Below, piece after piece: positions 37,735-47,069 of a stretch of DNA of 64,000 nucleotides. The DNA lies in the NCBI GenBank assembly GCA_965218765.1, contig CBDCLU010000001.1:1-64000 (forward strand), in the 5' to 3' direction. This DNA comes from JBBPYC01 sp965218765 (GTDB taxonomy: Bacteria; Pseudomonadota; Gammaproteobacteria; Burkholderiales; Burkholderiaceae_C). The notes below the pieces were generated by a model. The model was given only the letters and a program-made list of their open reading frames with translations. It was not told the DNA's origin and did not search any database. The stretch's first letter is position 1. Every line of letters begins with the position of its first letter. The translations under genes were made by a program, and so were the position numbers.

Positions 37735-40026
37735 TCAGGCGATCTTGAAGCGCGACACCGACTGGCGCAGCTCTTCGGCCATGCGCGAGAGTTCGCGCAC
37801 CTGCTGTGCGGTCGAGCGCGTACCATCGGTGGTCTGTTCCGTCACGGTGAAGATCCGCTCGATGTTGCCAGCCGCGACGTTCGCAAGTTCGGCTTCGTGG
37901 AACGCTGCGCTTGAAATATCGCCAATCAACTCGGCCAGCCTGCGTGACACGCGGTCGATGTTGGACAGTGCGGAACCCGCGGTGTCGGACAGCCGGGCCC
38001 CTTCGACCACACCCTGCGTGGAACGCTCCATGGCGGCCACCGCGTCCTGCGTGTCGGTCTGAATCGCCTTCACGAGTGCCGCGATCTGGCGCGTGGCGTC
38101 GGCGGACCGTTCGGCCAGCCGCTGCACCTCCTCTGCCACCACCGAGAAGCCGCGACCGGCTTCGCCGGCCGAGGCGGCCTGAATGGCGGCGTTCAGCGCA
38201 AGCACGTTGGTCTGTTCGGTGATGTCGGAAATCAGCTCGGTGATCTCGCCGATCTCCTGCGACGACTCGCCCAGGCGCTTGATCCGCTTGGAGGTGTCCT
38301 GGATCTGGTCGCGGATCGCGTTCATGCCGCCAATCGCGTTGTTCACCGCTTTCAGGCCCGAGTCGGCCGCTTCCAGCGACTGACGCGCCACTGCGGCCGA
38401 TTCCTGCGCTTGCGTCGACACATCGTTGATGCGCGCCGCCATGTCGAGCACCGACTGGCCGGTGTCGCGAATCTCGCGCAACTGCTCGGTCGAAGCCGAC
38501 AGCAGTTCGGTCGACGTGCTGTCCACCTGCGAGGTGGTGTGCGCCACCCGGGTCGCTGTCTTCTGCACGTTGCCGACCAGCAGGCGCAACTCTTCCACCG
38601 TGTAGTTGACCGAGTCGGCAATCGCACCCGTGATGTCTTCGGTCACCGTCGCTTCATGCGTCAGGTCACCTTCGGCCACCGTCTGCAGCTCGTTCATCAA
38701 ACGCAGAATGGCGGCCTGGTTTGCGTCATTCACGCGCTTGGCTTCCTGTTCCTGCTCGCCCGCTTGCGCCATCTGCGATTCCGCCGACTTCTGCCGCTGG
38801 CGGCTGTCGATCAGCTGGATGCGCACAAGGCCGGCCGCGCAAAGCAGCGCCACCAGTCCGGCGATCGCAAGCATCGCGATCCGGGCTGCATCCAGGCTGT
38901 TCTTCCCAGCAAGTTGCGATTGCAGGGCTTCCAGGCCGGTGCGCAACGGTTCGCTGTCTTCCACCACCGCGCTCTGCGCCTCACGTGCGCTGATCAGGCC
39001 CTGCATGTTGGTCAACACGCTGCGGCCCTTGGCTTCGACGTCTTGAAAGACCTTCAGCATCCCGCTCAGGTTTTCCTTGTTGCCCGCGTCGCGGGCGGCG
39101 CTTAGGCGCAATTCCTGGCTGCCGTTCAGCAGGCCCTCGGCGAGCTGACGAAATGCCGCCAGGTCCTTGCCGAGCAGGAACGCGGCTTCCGGGTTAATGC
39201 CTTCCAGGCTCTGGAATTCATTGGCCGACTTGCCGATGCGCTGGGTCAGCATCACCAGCTGCGAGGATGCAGCCACTTCGGCGGCCGGCGCGTTCTGCTG
39301 CAGCTTGGCGGCAGCCACCGACTCGGCCAGCTCCAGCAGTTCGGTCGATGCGCCGTTGACGGCGCGCAGCGATGAACTCACTTGGGTCAGCGCAGGCTGC
39401 TGCTGCAGGATCACTTTCGCATTCGCATCGGCGCGCTGCACGAGCGGCTCGACCTTCTCCAACAGCGGCAAGTCCTTCGCCGTCAATGCAACCGTTCCGG
39501 TACTTGCATCCCCGCCACGCAGCGCCTGCGTGCTGGACAAGAGCACGGCAGAACTGCTCTGCACTTCGGGAAACGCTTGGTTGTTGCCGATCAGCGCCTG
39601 CGTTGCCGACTTGGCAAGCCGCTGCGCCTGCATCTGCGCATTGCCGGTAAGCGCGAGGTGGTCGGCCAGGTGTTCGCCGTCGCGCAGCGACACACCGGCT
39701 ACCGCCACCAGCGCGAGCAGCGACAGCGCCAGGGCGCCACCCAGCAGTTTCTGGTGGCTGCCGATGTCGCGCCGGCCCAGCAGCGGCAGGGTCACCGCGT
39801 CCCCACCGGCATCCGCTGCGGGCGCTTCCGCGGCGGCGGCCGCAGCCGGATCGCCATGAATCTCGGTGAGCGGCTCCATTACCGACAAGTCTTCGCGCGG
39901 TTGTACGCCCGAGTCCTCGAAGCGTGAGTCGCGGGCCCGGGACAGTCGGGCGCCACCACCCTCATCGGCTGCTGCTGCCATGAGCTTTTTGATGCCGAGC
40001 AATCGGCCGAAGTGAACAACGTACAT
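37735..40026 (-). CDS. pilJ: Methyl-accepting chemotaxis protein PilJ
   Basis: 763 residues from ATG 40026, with GAGG six bases upstream. Some 90 cytoplasmic residues precede the first membrane segment (LLGGALALSLLALVAVAGVS). Next come a periplasmic region of about 300 residues, a second segment (IAMLAIAGLVALLCAAGLV), HAMP and the signalling hairpin with the tip EQTNVLALNAAIQAASAGEA then GRGFSVVA. The protein controls the ChpA kinase in response to pilus or surface signals. The 240-bp gap to chpA is wide for this operon and shows only a weak hairpin near the pilJ stop. Confidence 0.93.
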   Translation of the reverse strand: MYVVHFGRLLGIKKLMAAAADEGGGARLSRARDSRFEDSGVQPREDLSVMEPLTEIHGDPAAAAAAEAPAADAGGDAVTLPLLGRRDIGSHQKLLGGALALSLLALVAVAGVSLRDGEHLADHLALTGNAQMQAQRLAKSATQALIGNNQAFPEVQSSSAVLLSSTQALRGGDASTGTVALTAKDLPLLEKVEPLVQRADANAKVILQQQPALTQVSSSLRAVNGASTELLELAESVAAAKLQQNAPAAEVAASSQLVMLTQRIGKSANEFQSLEGINPEAAFLLGKDLAAFRQLAEGLLNGSQELRLSAARDAGNKENLSGMLKVFQDVEAKGRSVLTNMQGLISAREAQSAVVEDSEPLRTGLEALQSQLAGKNSLDAARIAMLAIAGLVALLCAAGLVRIQLIDSRQRQKSAESQMAQAGEQEQEAKRVNDANQAAILRLMNELQTVAEGDLTHEATVTEDITGAIADSVNYTVEELRLLVGNVQKTATRVAHTTSQVDSTSTELLSASTEQLREIRDTGQSVLDMAARINDVSTQAQESAAVARQSLEAADSGLKAVNNAIGGMNAIRDQIQDTSKRIKRLGESSQEIGEITELISDITEQTNVLALNAAIQAASAGEAGRGFSVVAEEVQRLAERSADATRQIAALVKAIQTDTQDAVAAMERSTQGVVEGARLSDTAGSALSNIDRVSRRLAELIGDISSAAFHEAELANVAAGNIERIFTVTEQTTDGTRSTAQQVRELSRMAEELRQSVSRFKIA

Positions 40027-40049
40027 ATGCAACCTCGAAGGTGAAAGCG

Positions 40050-40586
40050 CTATGCGCCAATTTCCAGAAACCGGGGCGAATGGACCATCGATTGCAGGTT
40101 CAGCTCCTGCCAATGGACGTCATCCGCATCTACATACTGATGACCGAAATAGTCAGGCGAGCCTTGCGGGGCATCCTGCGACGCCTGGAACGAATCGACG
40201 CCGCGCAGGCCGGCAAGCCGGTCGATCAGCACAGCGCAGTTGACGTCCAGCGCCGCATTCAAGGTCACCATGCGCGCATTGGTCACGCTCGACTCGGTTG
40301 CTGCAGCCGGTGCGCCGCCGCCATCACCGACAAAGCGGGCCAGGTCGATCACGCCGAACAGGCCGCCACGCAAATTCGCAACGCCGATGAACCAGTCGTG
40401 CGCGTAAGGCACCGGCTGGACCGGCGCCCGCGCGAAGATCTCGTCGGCTTGCGTCAACGGAAACAGATAGTGGGATGCGCCGGACTCCACGGCCAGCCAG
40501 GAGACGGACTGCTCCTGATCACGCGCCGCCTGCAACCTTGTTGCCAAGCGGGTCTGGAGTTCGCGCAGGGCGATACGGTTGGCCAC
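40050..40586 (-). CDS. pilI: CheW-type coupling protein PilI
   Basis: 178 residues with a CheW fold: WLAVESGASHYLFPLTQADE, VPYAHDWFIGVANLRGGLFG and VIDLARFVG. It should link the receptor PilJ to the kinase ChpA at the inner membrane. It sits 23 bases before pilJ and 25 bases after pilH, in the standard order pilG-pilH-pilI-pilJ-chpA. Confidence 0.92.
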   Translation of the reverse strand: MANRIALRELQTRLATRLQAARDQEQSVSWLAVESGASHYLFPLTQADEIFARAPVQPVPYAHDWFIGVANLRGGLFGVIDLARFVGDGGGAPAAATESSVTNARMVTLNAALDVNCAVLIDRLAGLRGVDSFQASQDAPQGSPDYFGHQYVDADDVHWQELNLQSMVHSPRFLEIGA

Positions 40587-40611
40587 GGTCGCACTCGCTG
40601 ATACAGAAGGG

Positions 40612-40977
40612 TCAGGTCAGCGCCGCGATCTTGGCGCGCAACTCGACTGCATCGACCGGCTTCGTGATGTAGTCGCGTGCGCCCTGGCGCAGGCCCCAGA
40701 CGCGGTCGGTCTCTTCGCTCTTGCTGGTGCACATGATGATCGGCACGTCGGCGTAGGCCGGCTCACGCGAAATCGCGCGGGTGAGCTGAAAACCGTTCTT
40801 GCCCGGCATCACGACGTCCATCAGGATCAGGTCCGGCTTTTCCTCCGACAGCTGACGCATCGCCTCTTCAGCGCCCTGGGCGGTGCGCACCTGCATGCCG
40901 TCGTGCTGCAGCAGGGTCGTCATGTGCATCAACTCCGTCTTGGAGTCGTCCACCACCAATACTTTGCGAATCGTCAT
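40612..40977 (-). CDS. pilH: Single-domain response regulator PilH
   Basis: 121 residues, a lone receiver domain with VLVVDDSKTELMHM, the phosphorylated Asp in LILMDVVMPGKNGF, and the Thr/Lys switch residues in MCTSKS and YITKPV. It has no output domain and acts as a CheY-like regulator of pilus retraction. Its start overlaps the pilG stop by four bases. Confidence 0.92.
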   Translation of the reverse strand: MTIRKVLVVDDSKTELMHMTTLLQHDGMQVRTAQGAEEAMRQLSEEKPDLILMDVVMPGKNGFQLTRAISREPAYADVPIIMCTSKSEETDRVWGLRQGARDYITKPVDAVELRAKIAALT

Positions 40978-41375
40978 GCCGGAGCTCCCAGCGCGAGCGC
41001 GCCGAATTGTTGTACTGCTTCAAGCAGCTGGTCTTTGGTGAAGGGTTTGGTCAGGTATTCCTGACAGCCGACCATGCGGCCGCGGGCCCGGTCGAACACG
41101 CCGTCCTTGGAGGACAGCATGATCACTGGCGTCATTGCAAAACGCGGGTTGCGTTTGATGATCGCGCAGGTCTGGTAGCCGTCCAGCCGCGGCATCAGGA
41201 TGTCGCAGAAGATCAGGTCGGGCTGCCAGTCGTTCACCTTGGCGAGCGCATCAAAGCCGTCCTCGGCCAGCAGCACGCTGTGGCCGCCCTTGGCCAGGAA
41301 AATCTCGGCACTGCGCCGGATGGTGTTACTGTCGTCCACCACCAGCACCTTGAATGTGGATGCGTTCATGTTCAT
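40974..41375 (-). CDS. pilG: Single-domain response regulator PilG
   Basis: 133 residues, a lone receiver with VLVVDDSNTIRRSAEIFLAK, the phosphorylated Asp in LIFCDILMPRLDGY and YLTKPF. It is the CheY-like output protein that promotes pilus extension in the Pil-Chp system. It is the first gene of the chemosensory operon. The 101 bases before it, up to the rubredoxin stop, include an AT-rich stretch around 41410-41460 where a promoter could lie. Confidence 0.92.
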   Translation of the reverse strand: MNMNASTFKVLVVDDSNTIRRSAEIFLAKGGHSVLLAEDGFDALAKVNDWQPDLIFCDILMPRLDGYQTCAIIKRNPRFAMTPVIMLSSKDGVFDRARGRMVGCQEYLTKPFTKDQLLEAVQQFGALALGAPA

Positions 41376-41476
41376 GTGGTCAATGCTCTCCGAGGTGGCC
41401 AGTGGCGTCTATTGATTAATTCACGCGCGCCGGTATTGAATTTAAAAAAGACCTGTTTTCAATTCCTGCGAGAACT

Positions 41477-41650
41477 TCAGATCTGGATCATTTCAAAATC
41501 TTCCTTGCGCGCGCCGCACTCGGGGCAGGTCCAGTTCATGGGCACGTCCGCCCAGCGCGTGCCAGGTGCGATGCCGTGTTCCGGCGAACCGGTGGCCTCG
41601 TCATAGATCCAGCCGCAAATCAGACACATCCAGGTCGTTGTTTCAGTCAC
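41477..41650 (-). CDS. Rubredoxin
   Basis: 57 residues from GTG 41650, the first possible start after an in-frame TAA. The iron ligands are the two CxxC pairs in MCLICGWIYDE and WTCPECGARKEDFEM. It is a one-iron electron carrier of the cytoplasm. The gene is too short for many gene finders. In this order group it commonly stands between the pil chemosensory genes and thiD/hemL; its redox partner is not known. Confidence 0.94.
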   Translation of the reverse strand: MTETTTWMCLICGWIYDEATGSPEHGIAPGTRWADVPMNWTCPECGARKEDFEMIQI

Positions 41651-41753
41651 GTATTAGCTCAGCCGAAATAGTTGAAAGGCACGAAATGATTGTATCGACG
41701 CATACTGTTTTGAAGCCTTCGGACATGCGACGGAATGCGCACTTCGGCGCGCC

Positions 41754-42710
41754 ATGAGCGGCGTCGAAATGCCGTCTGATACGGCCGATGTGGAAGGCGT
41801 CACGGACGACACCCGGCCGGCCTGCGTGATGGTGTTCAACAGCAACGATCCGTCCGGTGCCGGCGGCCTGGCGGCCGACGTAACCGCAGTCGCCTCGGTC
41901 GGCGCGCACGCGCTGCCGGTGGTCACCGGAAGCTATCTGCGCGACACCGCGCAGGTGTTCGACCATGTCGCGTTCGATGACGACTGTGTGAGCGAACAGG
42001 CGCGCGGCGTGCTCGAAGACATCACGGTGCAGGTGATCAAGGTCGGCTTTGCGGGCTCGCTCGACAACCTGGGCGCAATCGCCTCACTGGCCGGTGACTA
42101 CAACCAGCTGCCGGTGATCGCTTACATGCCCGACCTGTCTTGGTGGGAGCAGTCGCAGATCGAGCTTTATCACGATGCGTTTCAGGAACTGCTGCTGCCG
42201 CTGACCACCGTGCTGGTGGGCAACCACAGCACGCTGTGGCGCTGGCTGCTGGCCGACTGGGAGGGCGACGCGGCGCCGACCGCGCGCGACATCGCGAAGG
42301 CCGCCGCCGAGCACGGCGTGCCCTACACGCTCGTGACCGGCATCGCGCTGCCCGGCCAGCATGTGGACAACGTGCTCGCATCGCCGCAGGCGGTGCTTGC
42401 AAGCGAAAAGTTCGAGCTGTTCGATGGCAGCTTCGCCGGTGCCGGCGATACGCTGTCGGGCGCGTTGGCTGCGCTGCTGGCCAGCGGCAGCGACCTGACC
42501 ACCGCGTTCAGCGAAGCGCTGCATTACCTCGATCGCAGCCTGGACGGCGGCTTTCGGCCCGGCATGGGGCACATCCTGCCCGATCGCCTGTTCTGGGCCC
42601 AGCCCGACGATGACGATGATGCGGATGAAGCCGACGCGGCCGATGCGCCGCCCGACCCGGCGGCCGTGATCGAAGCGATGGCGCTGCCGCCGCACGACAC
42701 CAAACACTGA
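41754..42710 (+). CDS. thiD: ThiD-like hydroxymethylpyrimidine (phosphate) kinase
   Basis: 318 residues of the ribokinase-like ThiD/PdxK family: MVFNSNDPSGAGGLAADVTA near the start, IKVGFAGSLDNL, and the anion hole and catalytic Asp in FAGAGDTLSGALAALLASG. It would phosphorylate hydroxymethylpyrimidine for thiamin synthesis. Middle parts such as MPDLSWWEQSQIELYHDAFQ differ from E. coli ThiD, and the C-terminus has an added acidic tail (PDDDDDADEADAADAP). It is divergent from rubredoxin and lies 44 bases before hemL. Confidence 0.82.
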   Translation: MSGVEMPSDTADVEGVTDDTRPACVMVFNSNDPSGAGGLAADVTAVASVGAHALPVVTGSYLRDTAQVFDHVAFDDDCVSEQARGVLEDITVQVIKVGFAGSLDNLGAIASLAGDYNQLPVIAYMPDLSWWEQSQIELYHDAFQELLLPLTTVLVGNHSTLWRWLLADWEGDAAPTARDIAKAAAEHGVPYTLVTGIALPGQHVDNVLASPQAVLASEKFELFDGSFAGAGDTLSGALAALLASGSDLTTAFSEALHYLDRSLDGGFRPGMGHILPDRLFWAQPDDDDDADEADAADAPPDPAAVIEAMALPPHDTKH

Positions 42711-42754
42711 AAGCTCCACCGTTCAACCGATTCGCTTGGCCGACCCATCCATTC

Positions 42755-44059
42755 ATGACCTCCCCCGCCGCCACCAATTCAGCCTTGTTCGAGCGTGCCG
42801 CGCGCGTGATTCCCGGCGGCGTCAACTCCCCGGTGCGCGCGTTTCGCGCAGTCGGTGGCATACCCCGCTTCGTGACGCATGCGCAGGGTCCGCATTTCTG
42901 GGATGCGGAAGGCCGGCGCTACATCGACTACATCGGCTCGTGGGGCCCGATGATCCTGGGCCACGGCCACCCGGCCGTACTGGAAGCCGTGGAGCACGCG
43001 CTGCGCGAGGGCTTCTCGTTCGGCGCGCCAACCGAGCGTGAGATCGAACTGGCCGAAGCGCTGATCGAATGCGTGCCGAGCATGCAGATGGTGCGGCTGG
43101 TCAGCTCCGGCACCGAAGCCGGCATGAGCGCGATCCGGCTCGCGCGTGGCGCCACCGGCCGCAACAAGATCATCAAGTTCGAAGGCTGCTACCACGGCCA
43201 CGCAGACGCGCTGCTGGTGAAGGCCGGCTCGGGTCTGGCGACGTTTCGCAACCCGACCTCGGCCGGCGTGCCCGCGGTGGTGGTGCAGGACACCCTGGTA
43301 CTCGAGTACAACAACGTCGAACAGCTCGATCAGGTGTTTGCCGAACAGGGCGGCGAGATCGCCGCACTGGCGATCGAGCCGATCGCAGGCAATATGAATT
43401 TCGTGCGCGCATCGGTGCCGTTCATGCGGCGCTGCCGCGAGCTGTGCGACCAGCACGGCGCGCTGTTGTTGCTCGACGAGGTGATGACCGGCTTGCGGGT
43501 CGGCCGCGGCAGCGCGCAGGGGCTGTACGCGCAGGCGATCCCCGGCTTCGAGCCCGACATCACGATGCTCGGCAAGGTGATCGGCGGCGGCATGCCGCTG
43601 GCTGCGTTCGGCGGCAAGCGCGCGGTGATGGAGCAGCTCGCACCGCTCGGACCCGTCTATCAGGCCGGCACTCTGTCAGGCAACCCGGTGGCGACCGCGT
43701 GCGGGCTGGCCACCCTGCGCGAAGTACGCAAGCCCGGCTTCTACGATAGGCTGGCGGCGCGCACGCGGTCGCTGGTGGAGGGTTTAAGCGCGGCGGCCCA
43801 CAGGCACGGCGTCCCGTTCAGCGCCGACAGCGAAGGCGGCATGTTCGGATTCTTCCTGCTCGATGCGTTGCCGCATGACTATGCGGGCGTGATGAAAAGC
43901 GATGGCGCGCGCTTCAACCGGCTGTTCCACGGCTTGCTCGATCGCGGCATATACATCGCGCCGGCGTTGTATGAAGCCGGCTTTGTCAGCGCGGCGCATG
44001 GCGAGCAGGAGATCGCGCAGACGATCGCAGCGGCCGACGAGGTGTTCGCTTCGCTTTGA
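42755..44059 (+). CDS. hemL: Glutamate-1-semialdehyde 2,1-aminomutase
   Basis: 434 residues, the usual length. It begins MTSPAATNSALFERAARVIP and continues GGVNSPVRAF. The PLP lysine is in TMLGKVIGGGMPLAAFGG, with LLLLDEVMTGLRVG before it. It converts glutamate-1-semialdehyde to 5-aminolevulinate, the second step of the C5 heme pathway in the cytoplasm. It is likely co-transcribed with the thiD-like gene. Confidence 0.96.
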   Translation: MTSPAATNSALFERAARVIPGGVNSPVRAFRAVGGIPRFVTHAQGPHFWDAEGRRYIDYIGSWGPMILGHGHPAVLEAVEHALREGFSFGAPTEREIELAEALIECVPSMQMVRLVSSGTEAGMSAIRLARGATGRNKIIKFEGCYHGHADALLVKAGSGLATFRNPTSAGVPAVVVQDTLVLEYNNVEQLDQVFAEQGGEIAALAIEPIAGNMNFVRASVPFMRRCRELCDQHGALLLLDEVMTGLRVGRGSAQGLYAQAIPGFEPDITMLGKVIGGGMPLAAFGGKRAVMEQLAPLGPVYQAGTLSGNPVATACGLATLREVRKPGFYDRLAARTRSLVEGLSAAAHRHGVPFSADSEGGMFGFFLLDALPHDYAGVMKSDGARFNRLFHGLLDRGIYIAPALYEAGFVSAAHGEQEIAQTIAAADEVFASL

Positions 44060-44086
44060 GCATGCGCGGCCGACCGCCTCAGGCCA

Positions 44087-44887
44087 TCAAACGCGCTGGC
44101 CTGACGATTTCGCTGCCAACGCATCGAGCGGCCGCAGCGCATAGCCGCGGCGCGTCAGCTCATCGTGCAGGTGCGCCGCGGTTGCGACCGCTTCCGGCCC
44201 GTCCCCATGCACGCAGATGCTGCCGATCGGCGTCGCCAGCTTGTTGCCGGTCACCGAGATCAACGCCTGCGCATCCAGCATCGCCTGGATGTGCGCGAAC
44301 GACGCCTGCGCGCCGTGCACCATCGCATCCGGGCGGCTGCGCGGCACGAGCTGGCCGTCGTCCAGATAGGCGCGGTCGGCAAAGATTTCATCGACCACCG
44401 GCAACCCGGCAGCGCGGCCTTGCATCGCAAGCTCGGACAGCGCCGGGGCCAGCAGGATCAGCCCGGCATCGAACGCGGCGACCGCTCGCACCACGGTGCG
44501 TGCGAGCGCTGCATCGGCGCACGCCATGTTGCTCAACGCGCCATGAATTTTCACGTGGCCAATGCGCATCCCTTCGCTCCTGGCCATGCCGTCCAGCGCC
44601 GCGATCTGGTAGATCAGCGCGGCGTCGAGTTCATCGGGCTTCATCTGCATGGGCCGCCGCCCGAACCCCTGCAGGTCCGGGAACGACGGGTGTGCGCCGA
44701 CGCTGACGCCGGCCGCCTTCGCCAGCCGCAAGGTGTTGCGCATCACGAGCGGATCGCCCGCATGAAAACCGCAGGCGATGTTGGCCGAGTCGATCGATCG
44801 CATCAGTTGCGCGTCCGACCCCATGCTCCAGGCGCCGAAGCTCTCGCCGAGGTCGGCGTTCAGGTTGATGGTGGGTGGCTGGTTCAT
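44087..44887 (-). CDS. pxpA: 5-oxoprolinase subunit PxpA (LamB/YcsF family)
   Basis: 266 residues. NLNADLGESFGAWSMGSDAQ, IACGFHAGDPLVM, VGAHPSFPDLQGFGRRPM and the C-terminal CVHGDGPEAVATA are the family marks. With PxpB and PxpC it cleaves 5-oxoproline (pyroglutamate) to glutamate using ATP. It is last in the operon, 40 bases after pxpC, and converges on hemL with a gap of 27 bases. Confidence 0.93.
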   Translation of the reverse strand: MNQPPTINLNADLGESFGAWSMGSDAQLMRSIDSANIACGFHAGDPLVMRNTLRLAKAAGVSVGAHPSFPDLQGFGRRPMQMKPDELDAALIYQIAALDGMARSEGMRIGHVKIHGALSNMACADAALARTVVRAVAAFDAGLILLAPALSELAMQGRAAGLPVVDEIFADRAYLDDGQLVPRSRPDAMVHGAQASFAHIQAMLDAQALISVTGNKLATPIGSICVHGDGPEAVATAAHLHDELTRRGYALRPLDALAAKSSGQRV

Positions 44888-44927
44888 GGCTGGGCTTTAG
44901 TATGGCGTCATGCATGTGGTGGGCCGG

Positions 44928-46022
44928 TCATTCAGCGGCGTCGTCGCGCACCATGCCGCTGACCAGGTTGCAGCGATACAGCGCGGACTCGTCCAGGCTG
45001 CCTTCAGGCTGGAACGATTGAATCGCCGCGCACCAGTCGGCAATGCGCTTGGCGAGCCGCTCGCGCGCGACCCCGGCTTGCTGCGTGGTGACCTGGGCAA
45101 ACCGCACGCCGGCACCCGGCCGCACGTGCGCGAGCCGCGGCAGGTCGGCGCGTTGCACGGTCGCGATCTTCGGATAGCCGCCCACCGTCTGGCAATCGGC
45201 CAGCAGCACGATCGGCTGGCCGTCGGCCGGCACCTGGATCGCGCCGGGGGTGACGCCGTCGGATGCAATGTCCGGCCCGAGCGCGCTGTGCGCGAGCGGC
45301 TCGCCCGACAGCCGCAGACCCATGCGGTCGCTGTCGCGCTGCGCGGTGTACGGCGTGCCGAACAGCGCGTCGAATGCGGCCGGCGAGAAATGGTCGTCCT
45401 GCGGCCCGGGCAGCACGCCGATCGGCCCGCCGGCATGCACGAATGCACTGGCGCCGCGCCGCTCCATCTGCTCGGCGTCCGGCACCGAACCGCAGATTAG
45501 CAGGTCGCCGCTGCGCAGCGCGCGGCCCTCGACCCCGCCGAGCGACGCACGCGCATAGGTGGAGCGGCTGTCCAGCACCGGCAGCACCTGCACGCCGCCG
45601 CTGACGCCGATGTAGGCCAGCGCGAGCGCAGTGCCGTCGCCCGGTTCGGCAGGCTTGGGCGCTGCTACCGCACCGACCTGGATCTGGTCGCCGGCCGCGA
45701 GCGTGGCGGTGCTATAGGCTTCGACTGCCTGCGTGCTGCCGTCTGCGCGCTGCACCTTCGCACCCACCGGACCGGCCAGTGCGAAGCGCACGCGGCCGGA
45801 ACGCACCGCCAATGTCGGCCCCTGCAGCAGCACTTCGAACGCGGCGGCATCCGCCTGACGATCCCCGCCGGCCAGCGCGTTTGCGATCGCGAGCAACGCG
45901 GGATCGAGCGCGCCGGACACCGGCACACCCAGGCGCCGCCAGCCGAAGCGGCCGCGGTCCTGCAGCGCGACCGCGAGTCCCGGCTTGACGATTTCGATCT
46001 GCGCACCCATCTGCGCGCTCAT
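44928..46022 (-). CDS. pxpC: 5-oxoprolinase subunit PxpC (biotin-dependent carboxyltransferase-like)
   Basis: 364 residues from ATG 46022, which overlaps the pxpB stop (ATGA). IEIVKPGLAVALQDRGRFGW, LGVPVSGALDPALLAIANAL and PIVLLADCQTVGGYPKIATV are hallmarks of the KipA/PxpC family, along with GVLPGPQDDHF. It forms a complex with PxpB and takes part in ATP-dependent opening of 5-oxoproline. The name of the fold comes from urea carboxylase, but no biotin is used here. Confidence 0.93.
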   Translation of the reverse strand: MSAQMGAQIEIVKPGLAVALQDRGRFGWRRLGVPVSGALDPALLAIANALAGGDRQADAAAFEVLLQGPTLAVRSGRVRFALAGPVGAKVQRADGSTQAVEAYSTATLAAGDQIQVGAVAAPKPAEPGDGTALALAYIGVSGGVQVLPVLDSRSTYARASLGGVEGRALRSGDLLICGSVPDAEQMERRGASAFVHAGGPIGVLPGPQDDHFSPAAFDALFGTPYTAQRDSDRMGLRLSGEPLAHSALGPDIASDGVTPGAIQVPADGQPIVLLADCQTVGGYPKIATVQRADLPRLAHVRPGAGVRFAQVTTQQAGVARERLAKRIADWCAAIQSFQPEGSLDESALYRCNLVSGMVRDDAAE

Positions 46023-46795
46023 GTGGCCGGCACCGGGCCGCGCAACGCAGCCCGGTCGAACCGGCCCGCCGCCACGTCCGCTGCGATCGACGCATATTCG
46101 TGCCGATCGACCGCGCGCCATTGCAGTTCGTCGCCGGGCGCCAGCAGCGTCGGTCGATCGACCACGTGCGGATCGAACAGCGGCACCGGCGTGCGACCGA
46201 GCACGCGCCAGCCGCCCGGGCTTTCCCACGGATAGGCGCCGCACAACCGCAGCGCGATCGCGACCGAGCCGGCCGGCACGCGCTTGCGCGGCGATGCGAG
46301 CCGCGGCATCTCCAGCACCGGCGGCAGCCCGCCCATGAACGCGAACCCGGGCAGGAAACCGAGCATGTAGACCTGGAATACGGTGCTCGTGAGCAAGTCC
46401 AGCACCGCCTGCTCGGGCATGGCCTTGGCCGCGGCGACGTCGGCCAGATCGAGCGCAAATTCGGCGTCGCAGCAAAACGGCACCAGCCAGCGCGTGCCGG
46501 CCACGGTGGCGCTGCCACTGGCCTGCGCGAGCCGGCCGAGCTGGCCGGCGAGCGCGGCGCTGTCGACCTGGTCCGGATCGAAATGCACGGTGACCGAACG
46601 GAACGTGGGCACGTACTCCGCCACGCCGGTCAGCATGCCGGCCGCGCACGCATGCTCAAGCGCGGCAGCGAAGCCGAGCACGCGCGCGTGCGTCGGCGCA
46701 TCGATCTCGCGGCCGAACTCGATCGTCAGCGCGGCATCGCCGAGCGGCAGCAGGCGCGGCGGTTCGAAAGCGGCAAGACAAGCGGTCTGGTGCAT
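46019..46795 (-). CDS. pxpB: 5-oxoprolinase subunit PxpB (allophanate hydrolase subunit 1-like)
   Basis: 258 residues from ATG 46795; the frame is open back to TTG 46828 but has no ribosome site there. RLLPLGDAALTIEFG, VYMLGFLPGFAFMGGLP and VAIALRLCGAYPWESPGGW are the family motifs. It is first gene of pxpBCA and pairs with PxpC in 5-oxoprolinase. Upstream, the 274-bp gap holds a dispersed element and the probable promoter. Confidence 0.92.
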   Translation of the reverse strand: MHQTACLAAFEPPRLLPLGDAALTIEFGREIDAPTHARVLGFAAALEHACAAGMLTGVAEYVPTFRSVTVHFDPDQVDSAALAGQLGRLAQASGSATVAGTRWLVPFCCDAEFALDLADVAAAKAMPEQAVLDLLTSTVFQVYMLGFLPGFAFMGGLPPVLEMPRLASPRKRVPAGSVAIALRLCGAYPWESPGGWRVLGRTPVPLFDPHVVDRPTLLAPGDELQWRAVDRHEYASIAADVAAGRFDRAALRGPVPAT

Positions 46796-46895
46796 CGCAT
46801 CCACAGGTTCAAGGGCGCAGACTGACAAACGGACATTGTGGCCGCTCCTGCCGGGCCGGCCGATCGGTGGTGCTAGGCCGGCGATGCAACCGCAA

Positions 46896-46962
46896 CAAAA
46901 TTGATAGCTGCAAACGCAGACTGCACCAACGCTCAGACCAATTTTCTTTTGATAATTTTATG
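46896..46962 (+). repeat. Short dispersed AT-rich element (reference copy)
   Basis: AAAATTGATAGCTGCAAACG, CAGAC, CACCAACGCTCAGACCAATT and TTGATAATTTTATG in sequence, in the gap between pxpB and the glycine-zipper gene. It matches 27886-27949 inside pgi and, less well, 13567-13627. I recall this kind of element from intergenic regions of Comamonadaceae. Confidence 0.65.
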
Positions 46963-47069
46963 TTATTTGCGCAGCGGTAGGATTCACCTGCATCGGCCCG
47001 CGGACATGCACCGGCGGAACTAAACTTCAAACATTGCCGTCGCACTGGAATCCACCGGGAGACACCTTC

